Shown piece after piece: positions 17,008 through 25,606 of a stretch of 64,000 nucleotides of DNA (position 1 is its first letter; each line of letters opens with the position of its first letter). Source of the DNA: RGIG8700 sp045648505 (lineage in GTDB: Bacteria > Bacillota > Clostridia > RGIG6154); contig JAZROD010000053.1 in assembly GCA_045648505.1 (NCBI GenBank), positions 3,868-67,867 of the forward strand, in the 5' to 3' direction. The notes under the pieces were generated by a model. The model searched no databases and was not told the origin of the DNA. It saw only the letters and a program-made list of their open reading frames with translations. Position numbers and translations under genes: made by a program.

Positions 17008-17913
17008 ATGGTTTATACGATAACATTTAACCCTGCACTTGATTATGTTGTAAAAACAGAAAAACTTGCTTTGGGACAGGTTAACAGAAGCAGTGATGAG
17101 TATCTTGCGGCAGGGGGAAAAGGAATAAATGTTTCAATAGTTTTAAGTGAGCTTGGTGTTGAAAATACAGCACTTGGCTTTGTTGCAGGTTTTACAGGCA
17201 GAGAAATTGAAAAAATTTTAAGTGAGCAGAAAATAAAAACAGATTTTGTAAAGCTTGAAAAGGGCAACTCAAGAATAAATGTAAAAATAAAAGCAGATGA
17301 TGAGACAGAAATCAATGCAAAAGGTCCTGAAATTACAGAAGAAAATATCCAGGAACTTATGAATAAGCTTTTAAATATCACCGAAAGCGACATTTTAGTT
17401 ATTGCAGGAAGTGTTCCAAAGGGCATAGATGAAAACATATACTGCAAAATAGCAGAAAAAGTTAATGCTAAACTTGTGGTTGATGCAGAGAAAAAATTGC
17501 TTCTTGACACACTTAAATTCAAGCCTTTTTTGGTAAAACCAAATCATATTGAGCTCGGTGAAATGTTTGGTGTTGAAATTGATAGCTTTGAAGATGCAGA
17601 AAAATATGCAAAAAAGCTTGTTGAAATGGGTGCAGAAAATGTTTTTGTTTCAATGGCAGAAAAAGGTGGAGTTTTTGTAAATAAAGCAAAAAGCTTTTAT
17701 ATAGAAGCTCCAAAAGGAAAGCTTGTAAATTCCACTGGTGCAGGGGATTCATCCGTTGCAGGTTTTATTGCAGGATATATTGAAACAAAGGATTTTGAAA
17801 AAGCATTTAAAAAAGCCATTGCTTCAGGAAGTGCAAGTGCATTTTCTGAAAACCTTGCAACCAGTGATGATATAAATAAATTAGAAAAGATGCTCATTTC
17901 AGATAGTGAGTAG
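17008..17913 (+). CDS. fruK: 1-phosphofructokinase (PfkB family)
   Basis: Cytoplasmic sugar-phosphate kinase of the ribokinase/PfkB fold, FruK/LacC branch. MVYTITFNPALDYVV and GGKGINVSIVLSELG are the family's N-terminal block; LVNSTGAGDSSVAGF carries the catalytic Asp and anion hole. Fructose 1-phosphate or tagatose 6-phosphate is the usual substrate. No fructose PTS or DeoR-type FruR gene is adjacent; the neighbours are a TRAP transporter and, on the other strand, an AraC regulator and sugar isomerases, hinting that the kinase feeds a non-PTS sugar into glycolysis. Its 3' end overlaps the end of the opposing AraC gene by 20 bases. Confidence 0.92.
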   Translation: MVYTITFNPALDYVVKTEKLALGQVNRSSDEYLAAGGKGINVSIVLSELGVENTALGFVAGFTGREIEKILSEQKIKTDFVKLEKGNSRINVKIKADDETEINAKGPEITEENIQELMNKLLNITESDILVIAGSVPKGIDENIYCKIAEKVNAKLVVDAEKKLLLDTLKFKPFLVKPNHIELGEMFGVEIDSFEDAEKYAKKLVEMGAENVFVSMAEKGGVFVNKAKSFYIEAPKGKLVNSTGAGDSSVAGFIAGYIETKDFEKAFKKAIASGSASAFSENLATSDDINKLEKMLISDSE

Positions 17914-18668
17914 GGTTTACCCCCGTGCGTTCTTTAAATTTTCTCGAAAAATAATGAACAGAAGAAAAACCACATAACTTTGCAGTTTCAGTAACAGAAA
18001 TTTTGCTGTATCCAAGTAAGGATACAGCTTTTTCTATTCGTGCATTTAATAAATCTTCAATAGGCGAACTGCCAAAAAATCTGTTGTAGAGAATACAAAA
18101 TCGACTTTCTGAATAATTTGAAAGGTCTGCAAGACCCTTTTATGGTGATTTTCTTTTCTATGTTGTTAAGCATAAAATTTCGTGCATTGTTTATATCAGA
18201 AAAGGCAGGATGATTACTTTGGCTGACAAATTCGTATTGTCTGCCAAGGTTTATGAGCATATCACATATAAGACACGAAACTTTGCTTAGATAAGATGTG
18301 TGCTTCAAAATTAACTCTGTTGAAATTTTGTTGATATAAGGATAGATTATGCTGAAATCGTCTATGTGAAAAGGCTCGTTAAGAGGCAGATTGAATTCTT
18401 TTATAATGTTTTCTGCATCATTGCCACGAAAGAAAATCCAGTCGTTTATAAAACCTTCATTCAAACTGCCGTGTTCAGCAGCAGAAAAAGGAGGATTGAT
18501 AAGATAACTGTATTTTTCACCTGTTAATATTTTACCGTCCTTTTTATATACATAAGGCGTTTTGAAAAACATAAGTAAAAAACAATCTTCAAGGTCTTTG
18601 CGTACAAAATAATGCTCAGGGCTGTGATGTGTATTGGTATCACAGAGAACAGCCTCAGTTATGGTCAT
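17894..18668 (-). pseudogene. AraC family transcriptional regulator, frameshifted in the HTH domain
   Basis: Sugar-sensing cupin domain (residues 1-140, with HYFVRKDLEDCFLLMFF and LINPPF) followed by an AraC helix-turn-helix. The frame starting at ATG 18668 (GAGGTG upstream) ends early at 18057 in non-homologous residues. Shifting frame near 18135, where the coding strand reads AAAAGGGT, restores DLADLSNYSESRFCILYN-type sequence, then LLNARIEKAVSLLGYSKISVTETAKLCGFSS and a stop at 17894-17896, a complete HTH. One extra base in a short homopolymer explains it. It may be a dead gene, a sequencing error or slippage. Divergent from the sugar cluster at 18787, its likely target. Confidence 0.8.
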
Positions 18669-18686
18669 TGAAATCACCTCACCTAT

Positions 18687-18715
18687 ATTTTAACACAAAC
18701 AAAAAGATAATGCAA
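18687..18715 (-). promoter_or_regulatory. Promoter of the AraC-type gene
   Basis: On the minus strand TTGCAT (18715-18710), 17 bases, TAAAAT (18692-18687), 19 bases before the start codon. Confidence 0.65.
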
Positions 18716-18786
18716 ATATATAGGAAAATTATATAAAGACTTAATTGATGCTAATGGGTAAAATGAAAACAAGGAGGGAAAGGAAA

Positions 18787-20673
18787 ATGAAAAAAAGGAA
18801 GGATTCATTCTTTGGAATTCATTTTGATTTCCATGCGGTAGAAGGTCAAATTGTAGGGGAGGATTTCAGACCTGAGGTTGTGGCAGAGCTTTTAGATAAA
18901 ACAAAGCCTGATTATGCTCAATGTGATACAAAGGGTCATTTTGGTTATTCATCATATCCCACAAAAACGGGAAAACAGGCAACTGAAATAAAAAATGATG
19001 TACTTAAAATGTGGAGAGACCTTACAAAAGAAAGAGATATTGCTCTTTACGGACATCATTCGGGACTTTTTGATATGGTGGCGGCACAGGAGCATCCTGA
19101 ATGGGCTGTGGTTGATGAAAATGGAGAGACAAGCAAAAATTTTCTGTCCGTATTCAGCCCTTATGCAGATGAGTATTTAATACCACAGCTTAAAGAACTT
19201 GCTCTTGACTATGAGCTTAATGGTGCGTGGATAGACGGAGAAAACTGGGCAACTTATGTTGATTACAGTAAATATGCCACCGATGCTTATAAAAAAGAGA
19301 CCGGTAAAGAAACCCCAAAATCCAATGAAGAAGGTTACGAAGAATATAAAGAGTTCTTAAGGCGTGGTTTTGAAAAATATGTTGCACATTATGTTGAAGA
19401 AATTAAAAAGATAAAACCTGATTTTGAAATAACAAGCAACTGGATTTACTGTGCATATATGCCCGAAAAAGCAACGGTTAAGGTTGATTTTCTTTCAGGA
19501 GATTATCTGCCCTTTAATTCTGTTGAAAGTGCAAGACATAATGCAAGAGGTCTTATGGCAAGAGATATGCCGTGGGATTTAATGGCGTGGGGACAAAATG
19601 CAGTTCCACCAAGCTTTGAAACGCATAACAGAAACACAAAGGAATATGAACAGTACTGTCAGGAGGCGGCAATGGTTATTGCACTTGGCGGTGGCTTCCA
19701 GTTCTTCAACATTATGTATGGTGGTGGCGGAATAGTTCAGCCATGGGCAATTCCTATGTGGGGAAGGGTGGCAAACTTTTGCAGAGAAAGAGAATACTGT
19801 CATAAGGCAAAGGCTGTTCACCAGATAGGAATTATCTGTCCTTTTGAAAGAACAGGTCTTAAAGAAAAATTATATGAAGGAAATACAGAAGGTTTACTTG
19901 CAACATTTTCATGGAACAATGCTCTTTTAGACTGTGGGTATTCAACAGAATTTATATATCAGACAGAAATGGAAAATATAAACGATTTCCCTGTGGTAGT
20001 TCTTCCTTATGCACCCCATCTTAATGAAGATAAAAAGCTGCTTGAAGAATATGTTGAAAAAGGCGGAAAGCTTATAGTGGACCTTAAGTCTGCAGAATAT
20101 TTTGCAAAAGTTAAAAACCATCAGGAAAAATTACTTTTCCTTGAGGGCAAAGAAGCTTTGGCAGCGGTGCTTTGTGATTATGCGGAAATTGAAGGCGGTT
20201 TTGAAGTTGTTGGAAAAGCTTATAAGAATAACTATTTTTCAGAAGATTTTGTGCCTTGTGCCGTGAAAAAAGACAATATAACATTTATGTGTATTGATTT
20301 TGCTGAAAGCTATAAAAGCAATGTAAGTACAGCAATTAAAGACTTTTTAAAAGGTGTTATAAAGGCAACAGGATTTGTTCCATTGGTTGAAATTGAGGGA
20401 AGCTCTTTTGCTGAACTTGCCCTTACACAGAAAGATGGAAAAATACTTATAAATATAGTAAATACAGCAGGGCAAGGTGGCCTTTTGAATGTAAGAGGCT
20501 ATAACGAAGTTCCTAAAATAGGACCTTTGAAGGTTAAGGTTCACAAAACCGATATTTCAAAAATAACAAGAATGCCTGAGAACAAAGAAATAGAATTTAA
20601 AAATAAAGGGGATTATATTGAATTTGAATTTGATATTATTCACATTCATACAACTGCCATATTGGAGGGCTAA
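18787..20673 (+). CDS. Putative glycoside hydrolase with TIM barrel and trimerisation-like domain
   Basis: A 628-residue cytoplasmic protein. The N-terminal 330 residues look like a glycosidase barrel: FGIHFDFHAVEGQ, YAQCDTKGHFGYSSYPT, YGHHSGLFD and an acidic WIDGENW typical of catalytic or stabilising acids. Residues 350-480 (GIICPFERTG, VVVLPYAPHLN, EYVEKGGKLI) resemble the glutamine-amidotransferase-like trimerisation domain of GH42 beta-galactosidases. The overall pattern recalls GH29/GH42-related or the unclassified GHL6-type proteins; alpha-L-fucosidase is one possible reading. Start ATG at 18787 fits AAGGAGGG at 18771-18778. First gene of a three-gene cluster with sugar isomerases. Confidence 0.65.
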   Translation: MKKRKDSFFGIHFDFHAVEGQIVGEDFRPEVVAELLDKTKPDYAQCDTKGHFGYSSYPTKTGKQATEIKNDVLKMWRDLTKERDIALYGHHSGLFDMVAAQEHPEWAVVDENGETSKNFLSVFSPYADEYLIPQLKELALDYELNGAWIDGENWATYVDYSKYATDAYKKETGKETPKSNEEGYEEYKEFLRRGFEKYVAHYVEEIKKIKPDFEITSNWIYCAYMPEKATVKVDFLSGDYLPFNSVESARHNARGLMARDMPWDLMAWGQNAVPPSFETHNRNTKEYEQYCQEAAMVIALGGGFQFFNIMYGGGGIVQPWAIPMWGRVANFCREREYCHKAKAVHQIGIICPFERTGLKEKLYEGNTEGLLATFSWNNALLDCGYSTEFIYQTEMENINDFPVVVLPYAPHLNEDKKLLEEYVEKGGKLIVDLKSAEYFAKVKNHQEKLLFLEGKEALAAVLCDYAEIEGGFEVVGKAYKNNYFSEDFVPCAVKKDNITFMCIDFAESYKSNVSTAIKDFLKGVIKATGFVPLVEIEGSSFAELALTQKDGKILINIVNTAGQGGLLNVRGYNEVPKIGPLKVKVHKTDISKITRMPENKEIEFKNKGDYIEFEFDIIHIHTTAILEG

Positions 20674-20675
20674 AA

Positions 20676-21353
20676 ATGAAACGATCAGAAATTAACAATG
20701 CGATTTTAAAAGCAAAGAAAAGACTTGCTGAATATAAAATATCACTACCAATGTTCGGCTATTGGAGCATTGACGACTGGAAAGAAAACAAAGAAAAAAC
20801 AGAGAGAATAAGAGAAAGAATGCTTGGCTGGGATGTTACAGATTTTGGGAGTGATGACTTTGAAAAGTGCGGAGCAGTTTTATTTACAGTAAGAAATGGA
20901 GATAAAAACGATAAAGAAAACAAAGTACCCTATGCAGAAAAATACATAATTTTAGATGATAAAACACAGCAACAGATTCCGCTTCATTATCATATAGAAA
21001 AAACAGAAGATATTATAAACAGAGGTGGCGGAGTTTTAATAGTTGAACTTTATAATAAGGGTGCAGACGGAGGTCTTGATAAAGAAACTCCTGTTACGGT
21101 TTATATGGATGCGGTTAAGCATCAGTTTAAAGCAGGCAAGCAGGTGAGAGTAACACCTGGAAACAGTATAACCTTAGAGCCTTTTGTATATCACAGATTT
21201 TATGCTGAAAAAGACGCAGGACTTTTGATAGTGGGAGAAGTGTCTAAAGTAAATGATGATAACTGTGATAATGTATTTTTAGTGAAATCGGAAAGATTTT
21301 GCCCTGTTGAAGAAGATGAAAAGCCAATACATTTACTTGTTAATGAATATTAA
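20676..21353 (+). CDS. D-lyxose/D-mannose isomerase family cupin
   Basis: Cupin-fold sugar isomerase of the D-lyxose isomerase family. Metal ligands are readable: the two His and the Glu of PLHYHIEKTEDI and a fourth His in FVYHRFYAE. Known members interconvert D-lyxose and D-xylulose and also D-mannose and D-fructose. The length (225) and the N-terminal MLGWDVTDFG region fit. Two bases separate it from the glycosidase gene and an 11-base gap precedes the epimerase gene, so the three are an operon. Likely funnels an aldose released by the glycosidase to a ketose. Confidence 0.85.
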   Translation: MKRSEINNAILKAKKRLAEYKISLPMFGYWSIDDWKENKEKTERIRERMLGWDVTDFGSDDFEKCGAVLFTVRNGDKNDKENKVPYAEKYIILDDKTQQQIPLHYHIEKTEDIINRGGGVLIVELYNKGADGGLDKETPVTVYMDAVKHQFKAGKQVRVTPGNSITLEPFVYHRFYAEKDAGLLIVGEVSKVNDDNCDNVFLVKSERFCPVEEDEKPIHLLVNEY

Positions 21354-21364
21354 GGAGGTATATC

Positions 21365-22246
21365 ATGAATAAATTTGGTATATTTATGAACTTCTGGGAA
21401 AATGACTGGATGGCAGACCATGTTAAGTACATTAAAAAAGCATCTGATATAGGGTTTGATATTCTTGAATTCCAGGCACAACCGCTTCTTGAAATGAGCA
21501 CGAAAAGAATGGACGAAATAAAGGCTACAGCAGAATTTAACGGAATTGAACTTACATACAGTCTTGGTCTTGATAAAAAATACGATATTTCATCCTCTGA
21601 CGAACAAAAAAGGGAGGATGGAATTAAGTATCTTAAAGAAATAATGGACAGGGTTCACTATATGGACGGAAAAATCATTTCAGGAGTAAGTTATGCAGGG
21701 TGGGGTATCCCTGATGACGAATTTACACGCGAGGAACTTCTTGAAAACAGTATTAAATCAATGAGAGAAATAATTAAAACTGCGGAGGAATATGATATTA
21801 CATATGCAGTAGAAGCAGTAAACCGCTTTGAAGGTGTTGTTTTAAATACTGCTCAGCAAGCTGTTGAATATGTTAAGCAGATTAACAGCAAGAAGCTTGG
21901 GGTGTTGCTTGATACATACCATATGAATATAGAAGAAAACAATATTGGCGATGCAATCAGATGTGCAGGAGATATGCTTGTTGGCTTCCATACGGGAGAA
22001 AATAACAGAACTGCACCCGGAAGAGGGCATCTTGATTGGGACGAAATATTTAAGGCACTGGCAGATATAGATTACAAAGGCAGAATTGTTTCTGAACCAT
22101 TTGTTGTTACAGGCGGACAGGTTGGTAAAGATATATGCGTGTGGAGAAATCTTGTAGCTGATACATCTGAACAAGCAATAGATGCTGAGGCTAAATTTCT
22201 TCTTGATTTTGAAAAATCAATGGTTGCCAAGTATCTCAATAAATAA
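21365..22246 (+). CDS. D-allulose/D-tagatose 3-epimerase family protein
   Basis: TIM-barrel ketose 3-epimerase. The whole sequence parallels Clostridial D-psicose 3-epimerases: MNKFGIFMNFWENDW at the start, catalytic Glu in AVEAVNRFEGVV, LLDTYHMNIEE with metal Asp, VGFHTGENNR with His, and the second catalytic Glu in VSEPFV. All metal and catalytic residues are present. It would turn D-fructose into D-allulose or D-tagatose into D-sorbose and the reverse. Ribosome site AAGGAGG at 21352-21358. Last gene of the cluster; the T-box promoter begins three bases after its stop. Confidence 0.88.
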   Translation: MNKFGIFMNFWENDWMADHVKYIKKASDIGFDILEFQAQPLLEMSTKRMDEIKATAEFNGIELTYSLGLDKKYDISSSDEQKREDGIKYLKEIMDRVHYMDGKIISGVSYAGWGIPDDEFTREELLENSIKSMREIIKTAEEYDITYAVEAVNRFEGVVLNTAQQAVEYVKQINSKKLGVLLDTYHMNIEENNIGDAIRCAGDMLVGFHTGENNRTAPGRGHLDWDEIFKALADIDYKGRIVSEPFVVTGGQVGKDICVWRNLVADTSEQAIDAEAKFLLDFEKSMVAKYLNK

Positions 22247-22248
22247 TG

Positions 22249-22277
22249 TTGACAATTTTAAAATAATGTGGTATTAT
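22249..22277 (+). promoter_or_regulatory. Promoter of the T-box leader
   Basis: TTGACA (22249-22254), 17 bases, TATTAT (22272-22277); predicted transcript start near 22284. Confidence 0.85.
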
Positions 22278-22283
22278 TATTAA

Positions 22284-22560
22284 AGTTTAATAGTAAAGAC
22301 TTTGAAGGAGAGTGCTCCTGCAGATGCTTTCAAGAGAGATGGCGGTTGGTGTAAGCCATTAAAGATAAGCAGGTTGCTGTAGCTCCCGAGTCGGAAGGAA
22401 GAAAGCATTAGCAAGTAGAACCTTCCCGAGAATGCTGCGTCAGTGCATAGGGCTTGGTGGAGTCTGAAGTGGCACAGTTTTGTGCAATTTGAGTGGTACC
22501 GCGGGTATGAAATTATGCTCGTCTCAAAGAATCAAGTCTTTGGGGCGACTTTTTGTTTTC
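22284..22560 (+). promoter_or_regulatory. T-box riboswitch leader, probable valine specificity
   Basis: Complete tRNA-sensing leader. Stem I: base GGAG (22307-22310) with CTCC (22383-22386), upper helix CCTGC (22317-22321) with GCAGG (22369-22373), AGAGAG and the distal block GGTTGGTGTAAGCC. The 3' side of the specifier loop is TTGCTGTAG (22374-22382). With the geometry of the glyQS T-box (five bases, codon, purine, helix) the codon is GUA, valine; GCU (Ala) or UGU (Cys) are alternatives. The T-box TGGTACCGCG (22494-22503) has bulge UGGU, which demands discriminator A, as in tRNA-Val or tRNA-Ala but not bacterial tRNA-Cys. Controls the synthetase fusion at 22589. Confidence 0.93.
22519..22558 (+). 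terminator. T-box-controlled intrinsic terminator
   Basis: TCGTCTCAAAGA (22519-22530) pairs over 12 positions with TCTTTGGGGCGA (22537-22548), then CTTTTTGTTTT. Mutually exclusive with the antiterminator containing the T-box sequence. Confidence 0.92.
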
Positions 22561-22588
22561 TCAAAGAAATCGAAAGGAGAAAATCATA

Positions 22589-24874
22589 ATGGAAGAAAGA
22601 ATGACCGGTCTTGACTTTAAAATGAGTGAGGTTGCGGCCAGAATTAAAGAACTTCGTCAGATTGACGGAATTTCTGTTGAAACAATGGCAAAATTAACTG
22701 GTGTTTCAAGAGAAGAATATGTTGCCTGCGAAGCAGGACAGCACGACTTAAGCTTCGCATTTATTTACAGATGTGCGCTTGCTTTTAAAGTTGGTGTTAC
22801 AGATATTATCGAAGGTGAAAGTGCTAACCTTCGTTCATACACTGTTACAAGAAGAGGGGAAGGTCAGAAAATTGACCAGGCTCACGGTATGGTTTACCAC
22901 AGTCTTGCGGCAAACTTTAAAAACAGAGTTTCAGAGCCTCTTTATGTTCACAGTATTTATGATGAAGCGGCAGAAAGAAAAGATATTGAGCTCACAACTC
23001 ACGACGGTCAGGAGCTTGATATTGTATTAAAGGGAAGCCTTAAAATTCAGATTGGCTCACACAGTGTTGTGCTTAATGAAGGCGACAGCGTTTATTTTGA
23101 CAGTTCAACACCTCACGGTATGATAGCAGTTGGCGGTCAGGACTGCGAATTTTATGCTATTGTTCTTCAGGGACAGGAAAAAATCATTCACTCTGAAGAA
23201 AAGAAAATCAAAAAGACCAAGTTTAAACCACATCAGGAATACAAGAGAATTTATCACGATTTCATTGAAACTGTTGAAGATGAAAACGGCTCACTTGAAT
23301 CAATAAGCTTTAAAAATGAAGATAAGTTCAACTTTGCATTTGATATAATTGACGGAATTGCAGACAGAAAGCCTGAAAAGGTTGCAATGGTTCATTTAAG
23401 CAAAGACCATACAGAAAGAAAATTCACTTTCAATGATTTCAAAAAAGAGTCTGCAAGATGTGCAAACTATTTTGAATCAATCGGTATTAAAAAGGGAAGC
23501 AAAGTAATGCTCGTTCTTAAGAGACATTATCAGTTCTGGATTGCAATTCTTGCACTTCACAAAATCGGTGCTGTTGCAATTCCTGCATCAAATCTTCTTC
23601 AGGAACACGACTATGAATACAGATACAATGCGGCAGAGGTTGATGCAATCCTTTGCAGTGCAGATGGTGATATTGCAAATCAGGCAGAGCTTGGTGCTAA
23701 AAATGCAAAATGGTTAAAAGAAAAAATCATAGTTGGCGGAAACAGAGAAGGCTGGAGAAACTTTGACGAAGAATATAAAGTGTTCCCTGATGTTTACGAA
23801 AGAAAAGCAGATTCACCGTGCGGTGAAGATGATATGCTTATGTACTTCACATCAGGTACAACCGGCAATCCTAAAATGGCTCTTCACAGCTATAAATATC
23901 CACTTGGACATTTCCATACTGCTAACTACTGGCATTGTGTAGACCCTGATGGTCTTCACCTTACAATTTCAGATACAGGTTGGGCAAAAGCTGCCTGGGG
24001 TAAAATTTATGGTCAGTGGCTTTGTGAAGCAGGTCTCTTTGTTTATGACTTTGACAAATTTGATGCGGCAGATATCTTGCCACTCTTCGCAAAATATCAG
24101 ATTACAACTTTCTGTGCACCTCCTACAATGTACAGAATGTTAATCAAAGAAGATATTTCAAAATACGATATGAGTTCAGTTCAGCATGCAAATACTGCAG
24201 GTGAAGCGTTGAACCCTGAAGTTTACAAACAAATCCAGAGCCTTCTTGGTATTGATATTATGGAAGGTTTTGGTCAGACAGAAACAACCTGTCTTATCGG
24301 TAATCTCCACGGAAGAGAGTACAAAATCGGTGCTATGGGTAAACCGGTACCTCTTTATGATGTTGATATTGTTGACCCTGAAGGAAACAGTGTTGATGTT
24401 GGTGAAAACGGTGAAATCGTAATCAGAACTTCTGAAAGAGTTCCTTGTGGTCTTTTCAAAGGTTACTATAAAGACGAAGAAAAAACAAAAGAAGTATGGC
24501 ACGATGGTCTTTATCACACAGGCGATGTTGCCTATAAAGATGAAGATGGTTTCTACTTCTATGTAGGCAGAATTGATGACGTTATCAAATCATCAGGCTA
24601 CAGAATCGGACCTTTCGAAATCGAAAGCGTTATTATGGAGCTTCCATATGTTTTGGAATGTGGTGTTTCTGCAGAGCCGGACGAAATAAGAGGTCAGGTT
24701 GTTAAAGCAAGTATCGTTTTAACTAAAGACACAGTTCCAAGCGAAGAGCTTAAAAAAGAAATTCAGATGTATGTTAAAGAACATACTGCACCTTATAAAT
24801 ACCCAAGAATTGTTGTGTTTAAGGACAGCCTCCCAAAAACAACTAGTGGTAAGATTATAAGAAATAAACTTTAA
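22589..24874 (+). CDS. HTH-cupin-acyl-CoA synthetase fusion protein
   Basis: Three domains in one 761-residue chain: an XRE-type helix-turn-helix (about residues 8-65), a cupin sensor (about 90-190, SEPLYVHSIYD, GDSVYFDSSTPHGMIAV), and a full medium-chain/acetyl-CoA-synthetase-like AMP-binding enzyme (about 225-761). Enzyme motifs are intact: YFTSGTTGNPKMALHSY, GFGQTETTCL, YHTGDVAYKDEDGFYF, GRIDDVIKSSGYRIGPFEIE and terminal LPKTTSGKII with the catalytic Lys. ATG at 22589 is preceded by GAAAGGAGA. It is under T-box control, unusual for such an enzyme. A role in activating branched-chain or aryl acids for amino-acid synthesis is inference; DNA binding may be vestigial. Confidence 0.9.
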   Translation: MEERMTGLDFKMSEVAARIKELRQIDGISVETMAKLTGVSREEYVACEAGQHDLSFAFIYRCALAFKVGVTDIIEGESANLRSYTVTRRGEGQKIDQAHGMVYHSLAANFKNRVSEPLYVHSIYDEAAERKDIELTTHDGQELDIVLKGSLKIQIGSHSVVLNEGDSVYFDSSTPHGMIAVGGQDCEFYAIVLQGQEKIIHSEEKKIKKTKFKPHQEYKRIYHDFIETVEDENGSLESISFKNEDKFNFAFDIIDGIADRKPEKVAMVHLSKDHTERKFTFNDFKKESARCANYFESIGIKKGSKVMLVLKRHYQFWIAILALHKIGAVAIPASNLLQEHDYEYRYNAAEVDAILCSADGDIANQAELGAKNAKWLKEKIIVGGNREGWRNFDEEYKVFPDVYERKADSPCGEDDMLMYFTSGTTGNPKMALHSYKYPLGHFHTANYWHCVDPDGLHLTISDTGWAKAAWGKIYGQWLCEAGLFVYDFDKFDAADILPLFAKYQITTFCAPPTMYRMLIKEDISKYDMSSVQHANTAGEALNPEVYKQIQSLLGIDIMEGFGQTETTCLIGNLHGREYKIGAMGKPVPLYDVDIVDPEGNSVDVGENGEIVIRTSERVPCGLFKGYYKDEEKTKEVWHDGLYHTGDVAYKDEDGFYFYVGRIDDVIKSSGYRIGPFEIESVIMELPYVLECGVSAEPDEIRGQVVKASIVLTKDTVPSEELKKEIQMYVKEHTAPYKYPRIVVFKDSLPKTTSGKIIRNKL

Positions 24875-24875
24875 A

Positions 24876-24908
24876 CAATGCACAGTGCACAATTCACAAT
24901 GCACAATT
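24876..24908. repeat. Short interspersed TGCACAATTCACAA-type repeat
   Basis: CAATGCACAGTGCACAATT followed by CACAATGCACAATT: overlapping copies of a TGCACAATT word, directly after the synthetase stop codon. Comparable low-complexity words lie at 30243-30285. Confidence 0.6.
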
Positions 24909-24913
24909 AAGGT

Positions 24914-24957
24914 AGTAATCCCAAGAACTTTACAGTTTTGGGATTACTTGCATTTTT
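24914..24957 (+). terminator. Terminator after the synthetase fusion
   Basis: AGTAATCCCAA (24914-24924) pairs with TTGGGATTACT (24938-24948), followed by TGCATTTTT. Confidence 0.75.
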
Positions 24958-24976
24958 AGAAAGAATATGTTAAAAT
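24948..24976 (+). promoter_or_regulatory. Promoter for the ECF-coaX operon
   Basis: TTGCAT (24948-24953), 17 bases, TAAAAT (24971-24976). A small GTACCCC-GAAA-GGGGAC hairpin follows in the leader. Confidence 0.65.
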
Positions 24977-25031
24977 AAATTGAAAATTGTACTGTACCCC
25001 GAAAGGGGACAATAACAAGGAGGAATTTAAT

Positions 25032-25604
25032 ATGGAAAAAAGAATGGAAACAAGAACACTTGTGATGGCGTCTGTACTTACAGCACTTACGATACTGTTA
25101 CAGTATATGGGTAGCTTTGTAAAGCTTGGACCATTTTCAATCTCATTGGTGCTGATTCCGATTGTAATTGGTGCAGCAACCTGCGGAGTTAAAGTGGGAA
25201 CATGGCTTGGTTTTGTTTTTGGCGGAGTTGTACTTTTAAGCGGTGATGCAGGAGCTTTTCTTGCAGTAAATGTAGTGGGAACAATTATAACTGTTCTTGC
25301 AAAAGGTACTCTTTGCGGACTTTTGGCGGGTTTTGCCTTTAAGGGAATTAAAAAACTCACAAAAAATGATTATGTATCTGCGATTGTTTCAGCAGTTGTA
25401 TGTCCGGTTGTGAATACAGGTGTGTTTTTAATCGGATGTCTTTTGTTCTTTATGGACACAATAACTATGTGGGCAGGAGGCGCAGATGTTGCTCATTATA
25501 TGATTTTCGTACTTGTTGGAGCAAACTTTATATTTGAACTTTTATTCAATATTGTTTTTGCACCTGCAATTGTTCAGATTATTAAGGTTGTTAATGGGAG
25601 ATAA
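25032..25604 (+). CDS. panT: ECF transporter S component, probably for pantothenate
   Basis: Small membrane protein (190 residues, about six helices) with the ECF S-component start METRTLVMASVLTALTILLQYMG, whose alanine-rich first helix docks the shared EcfT. The gene lies two bases before coaX, pantothenate kinase, and this pairing is the reason to suggest pantothenate as ligand; the sequence alone does not tell. No EcfA or EcfT gene is nearby, so it would use a shared energising module. ATG at 25032 follows CAAGGAGGAA. Confidence 0.82.
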   Translation: MEKRMETRTLVMASVLTALTILLQYMGSFVKLGPFSISLVLIPIVIGAATCGVKVGTWLGFVFGGVVLLSGDAGAFLAVNVVGTIITVLAKGTLCGLLAGFAFKGIKKLTKNDYVSAIVSAVVCPVVNTGVFLIGCLLFFMDTITMWAGGADVAHYMIFVLVGANFIFELLFNIVFAPAIVQIIKVVNGR

Positions 25605-25606
25605 TT

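Noticed and set aside
22374..22382. Reading the T-box specifier as UGU (cysteine)
   Set aside because: It is followed by an A, as favoured, but the UGGU bulge requires discriminator A while bacterial tRNA-Cys has U; GUA (Val) fits both the loop spacing and the discriminator.
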